A stretch of DNA of 64,000 nt from Rhynchopus sp. YZ270_cl-10. Taxonomy: Eukaryota; Euglenozoa; Diplonemea; Diplonemida; Diplonemidae. The notes below the pieces were generated by a model. That model had not been told where the DNA came from and searched no databases. It saw nothing but the letters and a program-made list of their open reading frames with translations. Within the stretch, counting starts at the first letter, position 1, and each line of letters begins with the position of its first letter. Positions 9,501 to 22,900 of the stretch are shown in pieces. The stretch is taken from contig OZ037893.1 in the NCBI GenBank assembly GCA_964035575.1, positions 620,001 to 684,000 on the forward strand. Direction: 5' to 3'. A program made the translations under genes and the position numbers.

Positions 9501-12500
9501 AAACAGAACGGCCCGTTCAAAAGCGTGCGTTTTGTATGAAACAGAACGGCTCGTTCTAAAGCGTGCGTTGTGTATGATACAGAACGACCCGTTCTAAAGC
9601 GTGCGTTTTGTATGAAACAGAACGGGCCGTTCTAAAGCGTGCGTTTTGTATGAAACAGAACGGCACGTTCAAAAGCGTGCGTTTTGAATGACACAGAACG
9701 ACCCGTTCTAAAGCGTGCGTTGTGTATGATACAGAACGGGCCGTTCTAAAGCGTGCGTTTTGTATGAAACAGAACGGCCCGTTCAAAAGCGTGCGTTTTG
9801 TATGAAACAGAACGGCTCGTTCTAAAGCGTGCGTTGTGTATGAAACAGAACGGGCCGTTCTAAAGCGTGCGTTTTGTATGAAACAGAACGGCCCGTTCAA
9901 AAGCGTGCGTTTTGTATGAAACAGAACGGCTCGTTCTAAAGCGTGCGTTGTGTATGAAACAGAACGGCTCGTTCTAAAGCGTGCGTTGTGTATGAAACAG
10001 AACGGGCCGTTCTAAAGCGTGCGTTTTGTATGAAACAGAACGGCTCGTTCTAAAGCGTGCGTTTTGTATGATACAGAACGGGCCGTTCTAAAGCGTGCGT
10101 TTTGTATGATACAGAACGGGCCGTTCTAAAGCGTGCGTTTTGTATGATACAGAACGGCTCGTTCTAAAGCGTGCGTTTTGTATGCAACAGAACGACCCGT
10201 TCTAAAGCGTGCGTTGTGTATGAAACAGAACGACCCGTTCTAAAGCGTGCGTTTTGTATGAAACAGAACGGCCCGTTCAAAAGCGTGCGTTTTGTATGAA
10301 ACAGAACGGCCCGTTCTAAAGCGTGCGTTTTGTATGAAACAGAACGGCCCGTTCTAAAGCGTGCGTTGTGTATGAAACAGAACGACCCGTTCTAAAGCGT
10401 GCGTTTTGTATGAAACAGAACGGCTCGTTCTAAAGCGTGCGTTGTGTATGATACAGAACGGGCCGTTCTAAAGCGTGCGTTTTGTATGAAACAGAACGAC
10501 CCGTTCTAAAGCGTGCGTTTTGTATGAAACAGAACGGCTCGTTCTAAAGCGTGCGTTTTGTATGAAACAGAACGGCTCGTTCTAAAGCGTGCGTTGTGTA
10601 TGATACAGAACGGGCCGTTCTAAAGCGTGCGTTTTGTATGAAACAGAACTGCTCGTTCTAAAGCGTGCGTTTTGTATGAAACAGAACGGCTCGTTCTAAA
10701 GCGTGCGTTTTGTATGAAACAGAACGGCCCGTTCTAAAGCGTGCGTTGTGTATGATACAGAACGGGCCGTTCTAAAGCGTGCGTTTTGTATGATACAGAA
10801 CGGCTCGTTCTAAAGCGTGCGTTTTGTATGCAACAGAACAACCCGTTCTAAAGCGTGCGTTTTGTATGAAACAGAACGGCCCGTTCTAAAGCGTGCGTTG
10901 TGTATGCAAGAGAACGACCCGTTCTAAAGCGTGCGTTGTGTATGAAACAGAACGACCCGTTCAAAAGCGTGCGTTGTGTATGAAACAGAACGACCCGTTC
11001 AAAAGCGTGCGTTTTGTATGAAACAGAACGGCTCGTTCTAAAGCGTGCGTTGTGTATGACACAGAACGGCCCGTTCAAAAGCGTGCGTTTTGTATGAAAC
11101 AGAACGGCTCGTTCTAAAGCGTGCGTTTTGTATGAAACAGAACGGCCCGTTCAAAAGCGTGCGTTTTGTATGAAACAGAACGGCTCGTTCTAAAGCCTGC
11201 GTTTTGTATGATACAGAACGGGCCGTTCTAAAGCGTGCGTTTTGTATGAAACAGAACGGCCCGTTCAAAAGCGTGCGTTTTGTATGAAATAGAACGGCTC
11301 GTTCTAAAGCGTGCGTTGTGTATGCAACAGAACGGCCCGTTCAAAAGCGTGCGTTGTGTATGAAACAGAACGGCTCGTTCTAAAGCGTGCGTTGTGTATG
11401 CAACAGAACGACCCGTTCAAAAGCGTGCGTTTTGTATGAAACAGAACGGCCCGTTCAAAAGCGTGCGTTTTGTATGAAACAGAACGGCTCGTTCTAAAGC
11501 GTGCGTTGTGTATGAAACAGAACGGCCCGTTCAAAAGCGTGCGTTTTGTATGAAACAGAACGGCTCTTTCTAAAGCGTGCGTTTTGTATGAAACAGAACG
11601 GCCCGTTCAAAAGCGTGCGTTGTGTATGAAACAGAACGGGCCGTTCTAAAGCGTGCGTTGTGTATGATACAGAACGGGCCGTTCTGAAGCGTGCGTTTTG
11701 TATGAAACAGAACGGCCCGTTCAAAAGCGTGCGTTGTGTATGAAACAGAACGGGCCGTTCTAAAGCGTGCGTTTTGTATGAAACAGAACGGCCCGTTCAA
11801 AAGCGTGCGTTTTGTATGAAACAGAACGGCTCGTTCTAAAGCGTGCGTTGTGTATGATACAGAACGACCCGTTCTAAAGCGTGCGTTTTGTATGAAACAG
11901 AACGACCCGTTCTAAAGCGTGCGTTGTGTATGAAACAGAACGACCCGTTCTAAAGCGTGCGTTTTGTATGAAACAGAACGGGCCGTTCTAAAGCGTGCGT
12001 TTTGTATGAAACAGAACGGCACGTTCAAAAGCGTGCGTTTTGAATGATACAGAACGACCCGTTCTAAAGCGTGCGTTGTGTATGATACAGAACGGCTCGT
12101 TCTAAAGCGTGCGTTTTGTATGCAACAGAACAACCCGTTCTAAAGCGTGCGTTTTGTATGAAACAGAACGACCCGTTCTAAAGCGTGCGTTGTGTATGAA
12201 ACAGAACGACCCGTTCAAAAGCGTGCGTTGTGTATGAAACAGAACGACCCGTTCAAAAGCGTGCGTTTTGTATGAAACAGAACGGCTCGTTCTAAAGCGT
12301 GCGTTGTGTATGAAACAGAACGGGCCGTTCTAAAGCGTGCGTTTTGTATGAAACAGAACGGCCCGTTCAAAAGCGTGCGTTTTGTATGAAACAGAACGGC
12401 TCGTTCTAAAGCGTGCGTTGTGTATGCAACAGAACGGGCCGTTCTAAAGCGTGCGTTGTGTATGAAACAGAACGGCCCGTTCAAAAGCGTGCGTTTTGTA

Positions 12501-13875
12501 TGAAACAGAACGGCCCGTTCAAAAGCGTGCGTTTTGTATGAAACAGAACGGCTCGTTCTAAAGCGTGCGTTTTGTATGAAACAGAACGGCCCGTTCAAAA
12601 GCGTGCGTTTTGTATGAAACAGAACGGGCCGTTCTAAAGCGTGCGTTTTGTATGAAACAGAACGGCCCGTTCAAAAGCGTGCGTTTTGTATGAAACAGAA
12701 CGGCTCGTTCTAAAGCGTGCGTTGTGTATGATACAGAACGACCCGTTCTAAAGCGTGCGTTTTGTATGAAACAGAACGACCCGTTCTAAAGCGTGCGTTG
12801 TGTATGATACAGAACGACCCGTTCTAAAGCGTGCGTTTTGTATGAAACAGAACGGGCCGTTCTAAAGCGTGCGTTTTGTATGAAACAGAACGGCACGTTC
12901 AAAAGCGTGCGTTTTGAATGACACAGAACGACCCGTTCTAAAGCGTGCGTTGTGTATGATACAGAACGGGCCGTTCTAAAGCGTGCGTTTTGTATGAAAC
13001 AGAACGGCCCGTTCAAAAGCGTGCGTTTTGTATGAAACAGAACGGCCCGTTCTAAAGCGTGCGTTGTGTATGAAACAGAACGGCCCGTTCAAAAGCGTGC
13101 GTTTTGTATGAAACAGAACGGCTCGTTCTAAAGCGTGCGTTGTGTATGAAACAGAACGGCCCGTTCAAAAGCGTGCGTTTTGTATGAAACAGAACGGCTC
13201 TTTCTAAAGCGTGCGTTTTGTATGAAACAGAACGGCCCGTTCAAAAGCGTGCGTTGTGTATGAAACAGAACGGGCCGTTCTAAAGCGTGCGTTGTGTATG
13301 ATACAGAACGGGCCGTTCTAAAGCGTGCGTTTTGTATGAAACAGAACGGCCCGTTCAAAAGCGTGCGTTGTGTATGAAACAGAACGGGCCGTTCTAAAGC
13401 GTGCGTTTTGTATGAAACAGAACGGCCCGTTCAAAAGCGTGCGTTTTGTATGAAACAGAACGGCTCGTTCTAAAGCGTGCGTTGTGTATGATACAGAACG
13501 GGCCGTTCTAAAGCGTGCGTTTTGTATGAAACAGAACGGCCCGTTCAAAAGCGTGCGTTGTGTATGAAACAGAACGGGCCGTTCTAAAGCGTGCGTTTTG
13601 TATGAAACAGAACGGCCCGTTCAAAAGCGTGCGTTTTGTATGAAACAGAACGACCCGTTCTAAAGCGTGCGTTTTGTATGAAACAGAACGACCCGTTCTA
13701 AAGCGTGCGTTGTGTATGATACAGAACGACCCGTTCTAAAGCGTGCGTTTTGTATGAAACAGAACGGGCCGTTCTAAAGCGTGCGTTTTGTATGAAACAG
13801 AACGGCACGTTCAAAAGCGTGCGTTTTGAATGACACAGAACGACCCGTTCTAAAGCGTGCGTTGTGTATGATACA

Positions 13876-13905
13876 GAACGGGCCGTTCTAAAGCGTGATG
13901 ACACA
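13876..13905. repeat. Truncated 30-bp satellite unit (first of seven)
   Basis: An 8-base internal deletion joins AAAGCGTG directly to ATGACACA. Identical 30-bp units lie at 21126-21155, 22638-22667, 33459-33488, 35921-35950, 40967-40996 and 42593-42622, each in the same neighbour context. They are descendants of one deletion spread by block duplication. Confidence 0.95.
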
Positions 13906-16900
13906 GAACGACCCGTTCTAAAGCGTGCGTTGTGTATGATACAGAACGGGCCGTTCTAAAGCGTGCGTTTTGTATGAAACAGAACGGCCCGTTCAAAAGC
14001 GTGCGTTTTGTATGAAACAGAACGGCTCGTTCTAAAGCGTGCGTTGTGTATGAAACAGAACGGGCCGTTCTAAAGCGTGCGTTTTGTATGAAACAGAACG
14101 GCCCGTTCAAAAGCGTGCGTTTTGTATGAAACAGAACGGCTCGTTCTAAAGCGTGCGTTTTGTATGATACAGAACGGGCCGTTCTAAAGCGTGCGTTTTG
14201 TATGATACAGAACGGGCCGTTCTAAAGCGTGCGTTTTGTATGAAACAGAACGGCCCGTTCAAAAGCGTGCGTTTTGTATGAAACAGAACGGCTCGTTCTA
14301 AAGCGTGCGTTGTGTATGAAACAGAACGGGCCGTTCTAAAGCGTGCGTTTTGTATGATACAGAACGACCCGTTCTAAAGCGTGCGTTTTGTATGAAACAG
14401 AACGACCCGTTCTAAAGCGTGCGTTGTGTATGATACAGAACGACCCGTTCTAAAGCGTGCGTTTTGTATGAAACAGAACGGGCCGTTCTAAAGCGTGCGT
14501 TTTGAATGAAACAGAACGACCCGTTCTAAAGCGTGCGTTTTGTATGAAACAGAACGACCCGTTCTAAAGCGTGCGTTGTGTATGATACAGAACGACCCGT
14601 TCTAAAGCGTGCGTTGTGTATGATACAGAACGGGCCGTTCTAAAGCGTGCGTTTTGTATGAAACAGAACGGCTCGTTCTAAAGCGTGCGTTGTGTATGAT
14701 ACAGAACGGGCCGTTCTAAAGCGTGCGTTTTGTATGAAACAGAACGACCCGTTCTAAAGCGTGCGTTTTGTATGAAACAGAACGGCTCGTTCTAAAGCGT
14801 GCGTTGTGTATGATACAGAACGACCCGTTCTAAAGCGTGCGTTTTGTATGAAACAGAACGACCCGTTCTAAAGCGTGCGTTTTGTATGAAACAGAACGGC
14901 CCGTTCAAAAGCGTGCGTTGTGTATGAAACAGAACGGGCCGTTCTAAAGCGTGCGTTTTGTATGAAACAGAACGGCCCGTTCAAAAGCGTGCGTTGTGTA
15001 TGAAACAGAACGGGCCGTTCTAAAGCGTGCGTTTTGTATGAAACAGAACGGCCCGTTCAAAAGCGTGCGTTTTGTATGAAACAGAACGACCCGTTCTAAA
15101 GCGTGCGTTTTGTATGAAACAGAACGACCCGTTCTAAAGCGTGCGTTGTGTATGATACAGAACGACCCGTTCTAAAGCGTGCGTTTTGTATGAAACAGAA
15201 CGGGCCGTTCTAAAGCGTGCGTTTTGTATGAAACAGAACGGCACGTTCAAAAGCGTGCGTTTTGAATGACACAGAACGACCCGTTCAAAAGCGTGCGTTG
15301 TGTATGAAACAGAACGGCCCGTTCAAAAGCGTGCGTTTTGTATGAAACAGAACGGCTCGTTCTAAAGCGTGCGTTGTGTATGAAACAGAACGGGCCGTTC
15401 TAAAGCGTGCGTTTTGTATGAAACAGAACGGCTCGTTCTAAAGCGTGCGTTGTGTATGAAACAGAACGGGCCGTTCTAAAGCGTGCGTTTTGTATGATAC
15501 AGAACGACCCGTTCTAAAGCGTGCGTTTTGTATGAAACAGAACGGGCCGTTCTAAAGCGTGCGTTTTGAATGAAACAGAACGACCCGTTCTAAAGCGTGC
15601 GTTTTGTATGAAACAGAACGACCCGTTCTAAAGCGTGCGTTGTGTATGATACAGAACTACCCGTTCTAAAGCGTGCGTTGTGTATGATACAGAACGGGCC
15701 GTTCTAAAGCGTGCGTTTTGTATGAAACAGAACGACCCGTTCTAAAGCGTGCGTTGTGTATGATACAGAACGGCTCGTTCAAAAGCGTGCGTTTTGTATG
15801 CAACAGAACGACCCGTTCTAAAGCGTGCGTTTTGTATGAAACAGAACGGCCCGTTCAAAAGCGTGCGTTTTGTATGAAACAGAACGGCCCGTTCTAAAGC
15901 GTGCGTTTTGTATGAAACAGAACGGCCCGTTCAAAAGCGTGCGTTTTGTATGAAACAGAACGGCTCGTTCTAAAGCGTGCGTTTTGTATGAAACAGAACG
16001 GCCCGTTCAAAAGCGTGCGTTGTGTATGATACAGAACGGCTCGTTCTAAAGCGTGCGTTTTGTATGCAACAGAACGACCCGTTCTAAAGCGTGCGTTTTG
16101 TATGAAACAGAACGGCCCGTTCAAAAGCGTGCGTTTTGTATGAAACAGAACGGCCCGTTCTAAAGCGTGCGTTTTGTATGAAACAGAACGGCCCGTTCTA
16201 AAGCGTGCGTTTTGTATGAAACAGAACGGCCCGTTCAAAAGCGTGCGTTTTGTATGAAACAGAACGGCTCGTTCTAAAGCGTGCGTTTTGTATGAAACAG
16301 AACGGCTCGTTCTAAAGCGTGCGTTGTGTATGATACAGAACGGCTCGTTCTAAAGCGTGCGTTTTGTATGAAACAGAACGGCCCGTTCTAAAGCGTGCGT
16401 TTTGTATGAAACAGAACGGCCCGTTCAAAAGCGTGCGTTTTGTATGAAACAGAACGGCCCGTTCTAAAGCGTGCGTTTTGTATGAAACAGAACGGCCCGT
16501 TCAAAAGCGTGCGTTTTGTATGAAACAGAACGGCTCGTTCTAAAGCGTGCGTTTTGTATGAAACAGAACGGCCCGTTCAAAAGCGTGCGTTTTGTATGAA
16601 ACAGAACGGGCCGTTCTAAAGCGTGCGTTTTGTATGAAACAGAACGGCCCGTTCAAAAGCGTGCGTTTTGTATGAAACAGAACGGCTCGTTCTAAAGCGT
16701 GCGTTGTGTATGATACAGAACGACCCGTTCTAAAGCGTGCGTTTTGTATGAAACAGAACGGGCCGTTCTAAAGCGTGCGTTTTGTATGAAACAGAACGGC
16801 ACGTTCAAAAGCGTGCGTTTTGAATGACACAGAACGACCCGTTCTAAAGCGTGCGTTGTGTATGATACAGAACGGGCCGTTCTAAAGCGTGCGTTTTGTA

Positions 16901-19900
16901 TGAAACAGAACGGCCCGTTCAAAAGCGTGCGTTTTGTATGAAACAGAACGGCTCGTTCTAAAGCGTGCGTTGTGTATGAAACAGAACGGGCCGTTCTAAA
17001 GCGTGCGTTTTGTATGAAACAGAACGGCCCGTTCAAAAGCGTGCGTTTTGTATGAAACAGAACGGCTCGTTCTAAAGCGTGCGTTGTGTATGAAACAGAA
17101 CGGCTCGTTCTAAAGCGTGCGTTGTGTATGAAACAGAACGGGCCGTTCTAAAGCGTGCGTTTTGTATGAAACAGAACGGCTCGTTCTAAAGCGTGCGTTT
17201 TGTATGATACAGAACGGGCCGTTCTAAAGCGTGCGTTTTGTATGATACAGAACGGGCCGTTCTAAAGCGTGCGTTTTGTATGATACAGAACGGCTCGTTC
17301 TAAAGCGTGCGTTTTGTATGCAACAGAACGACCCGTTCTAAAGCGTGCGTTGTGTATGAAACAGAACGACCCGTTCTAAAGCGTGCGTTTTGTATGAAAC
17401 AGAACGGCCCGTTCAAAAGCGTGCGTTTTGTATGAAACAGAACGGCCCGTTCTAAAGCGTGCGTTTTGTATGAAACAGAACGGCCCGTTCTAAAGCGTGC
17501 GTTGTGTATGAAACAGAACGACCCGTTCTAAAGCGTGCGTTTTGTATGAAACAGAACGGCTCGTTCTAAAGCGTGCGTTGTGTATGATACAGAACGGGCC
17601 GTTCTAAAGCGTGCGTTTTGTATGAAACAGAACGACCCGTTCTAAAGCGTGCGTTTTGTATGAAACAGAACGGCTCGTTCTAAAGCGTGCGTTTTGTATG
17701 AAACAGAACGGCTCGTTCTAAAGCGTGCGTTGTGTATGATACAGAACGGGCCGTTCTAAAGCGTGCGTTTTGTATGAAACAGAACTGCTCGTTCTAAAGC
17801 GTGCGTTTTGTATGAAACAGAACGGCTCGTTCTAAAGCGTGCGTTTTGTATGAAACAGAACGGCCCGTTCTAAAGCGTGCGTTGTGTATGATACAGAACG
17901 GGCCGTTCTAAAGCGTGCGTTTTGTATGATACAGAACGGCTCGTTCTAAAGCGTGCGTTTTGTATGCAACAGAACAACCCGTTCTAAAGCGTGCGTTTTG
18001 TATGAAACAGAACGGCCCGTTCTAAAGCGTGCGTTGTGTATGCAAGAGAACGACCCGTTCTAAAGCGTGCGTTGTGTATGAAACAGAACGACCCGTTCAA
18101 AAGCGTGCGTTGTGTATGAAACAGAACGACCCGTTCAAAAGCGTGCGTTTTGTATGAAACAGAACGGCTCGTTCTAAAGCGTGCGTTGTGTATGAAACAG
18201 AACGGCCCGTTCAAAAGCGTGCGTTTTGTATGAAACAGAACGGCTCGTTCTAAAGCGTGCGTTTTGTATGAAACAGAACGGCCCGTTCAAAAGCGTGCGT
18301 TTTGTATGAAACAGAACGGCTCGTTCTAAAGCCTGCGTTTTGTATGATACAGAACGGGCCGTTCTAAAGCGTGCGTTTTGTATGAAACAGAACGGCCCGT
18401 TCAAAAGCGTGCGTTTTGTATGAAATAGAACGGCTCGTTCTAAAGCGTGCGTTGTGTATGCAACAGAACGGCCCGTTCAAAAGCGTGCGTTGTGTATGAA
18501 ACAGAACGGCTCGTTCTAAAGCGTGCGTTGTGTATGCAACAGAACGACCCGTTCAAAAGCGTGCGTTTTGTATGAAACAGAACGGCCCGTTCAAAAGCGT
18601 GCGTTTTGTATGAAACAGAACGGCTCGTTCTAAAGCGTGCGTTGTGTATGAAACAGAACGGCCCGTTCAAAAGCGTGCGTTTTGTATGAAACAGAACGGC
18701 TCTTTCTAAAGCGTGCGTTTTGTATGAAACAGAACGGCCCGTTCAAAAGCGTGCGTTGTGTATGAAACAGAACGGGCCGTTCTAAAGCGTGCGTTGTGTA
18801 TGATACAGAACGGGCCGTTCTAAAGCGTGCGTTTTGTATGAAACAGAACGGCCCGTTCAAAAGCGTGCGTTGTGTATGAAACAGAACGGGCCGTTCTAAA
18901 GCGTGCGTTTTGTATGAAACAGAACGGCCCGTTCAAAAGCGTGCGTTTTGTATGAAACAGAACGGCTCGTTCTAAAGCGTGCGTTGTGTATGATACAGAA
19001 CGACCCGTTCTAAAGCGTGCGTTTTGTATGAAACAGAACGACCCGTTCTAAAGCGTGCGTTGTGTATGAAACAGAACGACCCGTTCTAAAGCGTGCGTTT
19101 TGTATGAAACAGAACGGGCCGTTCTAAAGCGTGCGTTTTGTATGAAACAGAACGGCACGTTCAAAAGCGTGCGTTTTGAATGATACAGAACGACCCGTTC
19201 TAAAGCGTGCGTTGTGTATGATACAGAACGGCTCGTTCTAAAGCGTGCGTTTTGTATGCAACAGAACAACCCGTTCTAAAGCGTGCGTTTTGTATGAAAC
19301 AGAACGACCCGTTCTAAAGCGTGCGTTGTGTATGAAACAGAACGACCCGTTCAAAAGCGTGCGTTGTGTATGAAACAGAACGACCCGTTCAAAAGCGTGC
19401 GTTTTGTATGAAACAGAACGGCTCGTTCTAAAGCGTGCGTTGTGTATGAAACAGAACGGGCCGTTCTAAAGCGTGCGTTTTGTATGAAACAGAACGGCCC
19501 GTTCAAAAGCGTGCGTTTTGTATGAAACAGAACGGCTCGTTCTAAAGCGTGCGTTGTGTATGCAACAGAACGGGCCGTTCTAAAGCGTGCGTTGTGTATG
19601 AAACAGAACGGCCCGTTCAAAAGCGTGCGTTTTGTATGAAACAGAACGGCCCGTTCAAAAGCGTGCGTTTTGTATGAAACAGAACGGCTCGTTCTAAAGC
19701 GTGCGTTGTGTATGAAACAGAACGACCCGTTCAAAAGCGTGCGTTGTGTATGAAACAGAACGACCCGTTCAAAAGCGTGCGTTTTGTATGAAACAGAACG
19801 GCTCGTTCTAAAGCGTGCGTTGTGTATGAAACAGAACGGCCCGTTCAAAAGCGTGCGTTTTGTATGAAACAGAACGGGCCGTTCTAAAGCGTGCGTTTTG

Positions 19901-22900
19901 TATGAAACAGAACGGCCCGTTCAAAAGCGTGCGTTTTGTATGAAACAGAACGGCTCGTTCTAAAGCGTGCGTTGTGTATGATACAGAACGACCCGTTCTA
20001 AAGCGTGCGTTTTGTATGAAACAGAACGACCCGTTCTAAAGCGTGCGTTGTGTATGATACAGAACGACCCGTTCTAAAGCGTGCGTTTTGTATGAAACAG
20101 AACGGGCCGTTCTAAAGCGTGCGTTTTGTATGAAACAGAACGGCACGTTCAAAAGCGTGCGTTTTGAATGACACAGAACGACCCGTTCTAAAGCGTGCGT
20201 TGTGTATGATACAGAACGGGCCGTTCTAAAGCGTGCGTTTTGTATGAAACAGAACGGCCCGTTCAAAAGCGTGCGTTTTGTATGAAACAGAACGGCCCGT
20301 TCTAAAGCGTGCGTTGTGTATGAAACAGAACGGCCCGTTCAAAAGCGTGCGTTTTGTATGAAACAGAACGGCTCGTTCTAAAGCGTGCGTTGTGTATGAA
20401 ACAGAACGGCCCGTTCAAAAGCGTGCGTTTTGTATGAAACAGAACGGCTCTTTCTAAAGCGTGCGTTTTGTATGAAACAGAACGGCCCGTTCAAAAGCGT
20501 GCGTTGTGTATGAAACAGAACGGGCCGTTCTAAAGCGTGCGTTGTGTATGATACAGAACGGGCCGTTCTAAAGCGTGCGTTTTGTATGAAACAGAACGGC
20601 CCGTTCAAAAGCGTGCGTTGTGTATGAAACAGAACGGGCCGTTCTAAAGCGTGCGTTTTGTATGAAACAGAACGGCCCGTTCAAAAGCGTGCGTTTTGTA
20701 TGAAACAGAACGGCTCGTTCTAAAGCGTGCGTTGTGTATGATACAGAACGGGCCGTTCTAAAGCGTGCGTTTTGTATGAAACAGAACGGCCCGTTCAAAA
20801 GCGTGCGTTGTGTATGAAACAGAACGGGCCGTTCTAAAGCGTGCGTTTTGTATGAAACAGAACGGCCCGTTCAAAAGCGTGCGTTTTGTATGAAACAGAA
20901 CGACCCGTTCTAAAGCGTGCGTTTTGTATGAAACAGAACGACCCGTTCTAAAGCGTGCGTTGTGTATGATACAGAACGACCCGTTCTAAAGCGTGCGTTT
21001 TGTATGAAACAGAACGGGCCGTTCTAAAGCGTGCGTTTTGTATGAAACAGAACGGCACGTTCAAAAGCGTGCGTTTTGAATGACACAGAACGACCCGTTC
21101 TAAAGCGTGCGTTGTGTATGATACAGAACGGGCCGTTCTAAAGCGTGATGACACAGAACGACCCGTTCTAAAGCGTGCGTTGTGTATGATACAGAACGGG
21201 CCGTTCTAAAGCGTGCGTTTTGTATGAAACAGAACGGCCCGTTCAAAAGCGTGCGTTTTGTATGAAACAGAACGGCTCGTTCTAAAGCGTGCGTTGTGTA
21301 TGAAACAGAACGGGCCGTTCTAAAGCGTGCGTTTTGTATGAAACAGAACGGCCCGTTCAAAAGCGTGCGTTTTGTATGAAACAGAACGGCTCGTTCTAAA
21401 GCGTGCGTTTTGTATGATACAGAACGGGCCGTTCTAAAGCGTGCGTTTTGTATGATACAGAACGGGCCGTTCTAAAGCGTGCGTTTTGTATGAAACAGAA
21501 CGGCCCGTTCAAAAGCGTGCGTTTTGTATGAAACAGAACGGCTCGTTCTAAAGCGTGCGTTGTGTATGAAACAGAACGGGCCGTTCTAAAGCGTGCGTTT
21601 TGTATGATACAGAACGACCCGTTCTAAAGCGTGCGTTTTGTATGAAACAGAACGACCCGTTCTAAAGCGTGCGTTGTGTATGATACAGAACGACCCGTTC
21701 TAAAGCGTGCGTTTTGTATGAAACAGAACGGGCCGTTCTAAAGCGTGCGTTTTGAATGAAACAGAACGACCCGTTCTAAAGCGTGCGTTTTGTATGAAAC
21801 AGAACGACCCGTTCTAAAGCGTGCGTTGTGTATGATACAGAACGACCCGTTCTAAAGCGTGCGTTGTGTATGATACAGAACGGGCCGTTCTAAAGCGTGC
21901 GTTTTGTATGAAACAGAACGGCTCGTTCTAAAGCGTGCGTTGTGTATGATACAGAACGGGCCGTTCTAAAGCGTGCGTTTTGTATGAAACAGAACGACCC
22001 GTTCTAAAGCGTGCGTTTTGTATGAAACAGAACGGCTCGTTCTAAAGCGTGCGTTGTGTATGATACAGAACGACCCGTTCTAAAGCGTGCGTTTTGTATG
22101 AAACAGAACGGGCCGTTCTAAAGCGTGCGTTTTGTATGAAACAGAACGGCCCGTTCAAAAGCGTGCGTTGTGTATGAAACAGAACGGGCCGTTCTAAAGC
22201 GTGCGTTTTGTATGAAACAGAACGACCCGTTCTAAAGCGTGCGTTTTGTATGAAACAGAACGACCCGTTCTAAAGCGTGCGTTGTGTATGATACAGAACG
22301 ACCCGTTCTAAAGCGTGCGTTTTGTATGAAACAGAACGGGCCGTTCTAAAGCGTGCGTTTTGTATGAAACAGAACGGCCCGTTCAAAAGCGTGCGTTTTG
22401 TATGAAACAGAACGACCCGTTCTAAAGCGTGCGTTTTGTATGAAACAGAACGACCCGTTCTAAAGCGTGCGTTGTGTATGATACAGAACGACCCGTTCTA
22501 AAGCGTGCGTTTTGTATGAAACAGAACGGGCCGTTCTAAAGCGTGCGTTTTGTATGAAACAGAACGGCACGTTCAAAAGCGTGCGTTTTGAATGACACAG
22601 AACGACCCGTTCTAAAGCGTGCGTTGTGTATGATACAGAACGGGCCGTTCTAAAGCGTGATGACACAGAACGACCCGTTCTAAAGCGTGCGTTGTGTATG
22701 ATACAGAACGGGCCGTTCTAAAGCGTGCGTTTTGTATGAAACAGAACGGCCCGTTCAAAAGCGTGCGTTTTGTATGAAACAGAACGGCTCGTTCTAAAGC
22801 GTGCGTTGTGTATGAAACAGAACGGGCCGTTCTAAAGCGTGCGTTTTGTATGAAACAGAACGGCCCGTTCAAAAGCGTGCGTTTTGTATGAAACAGAACG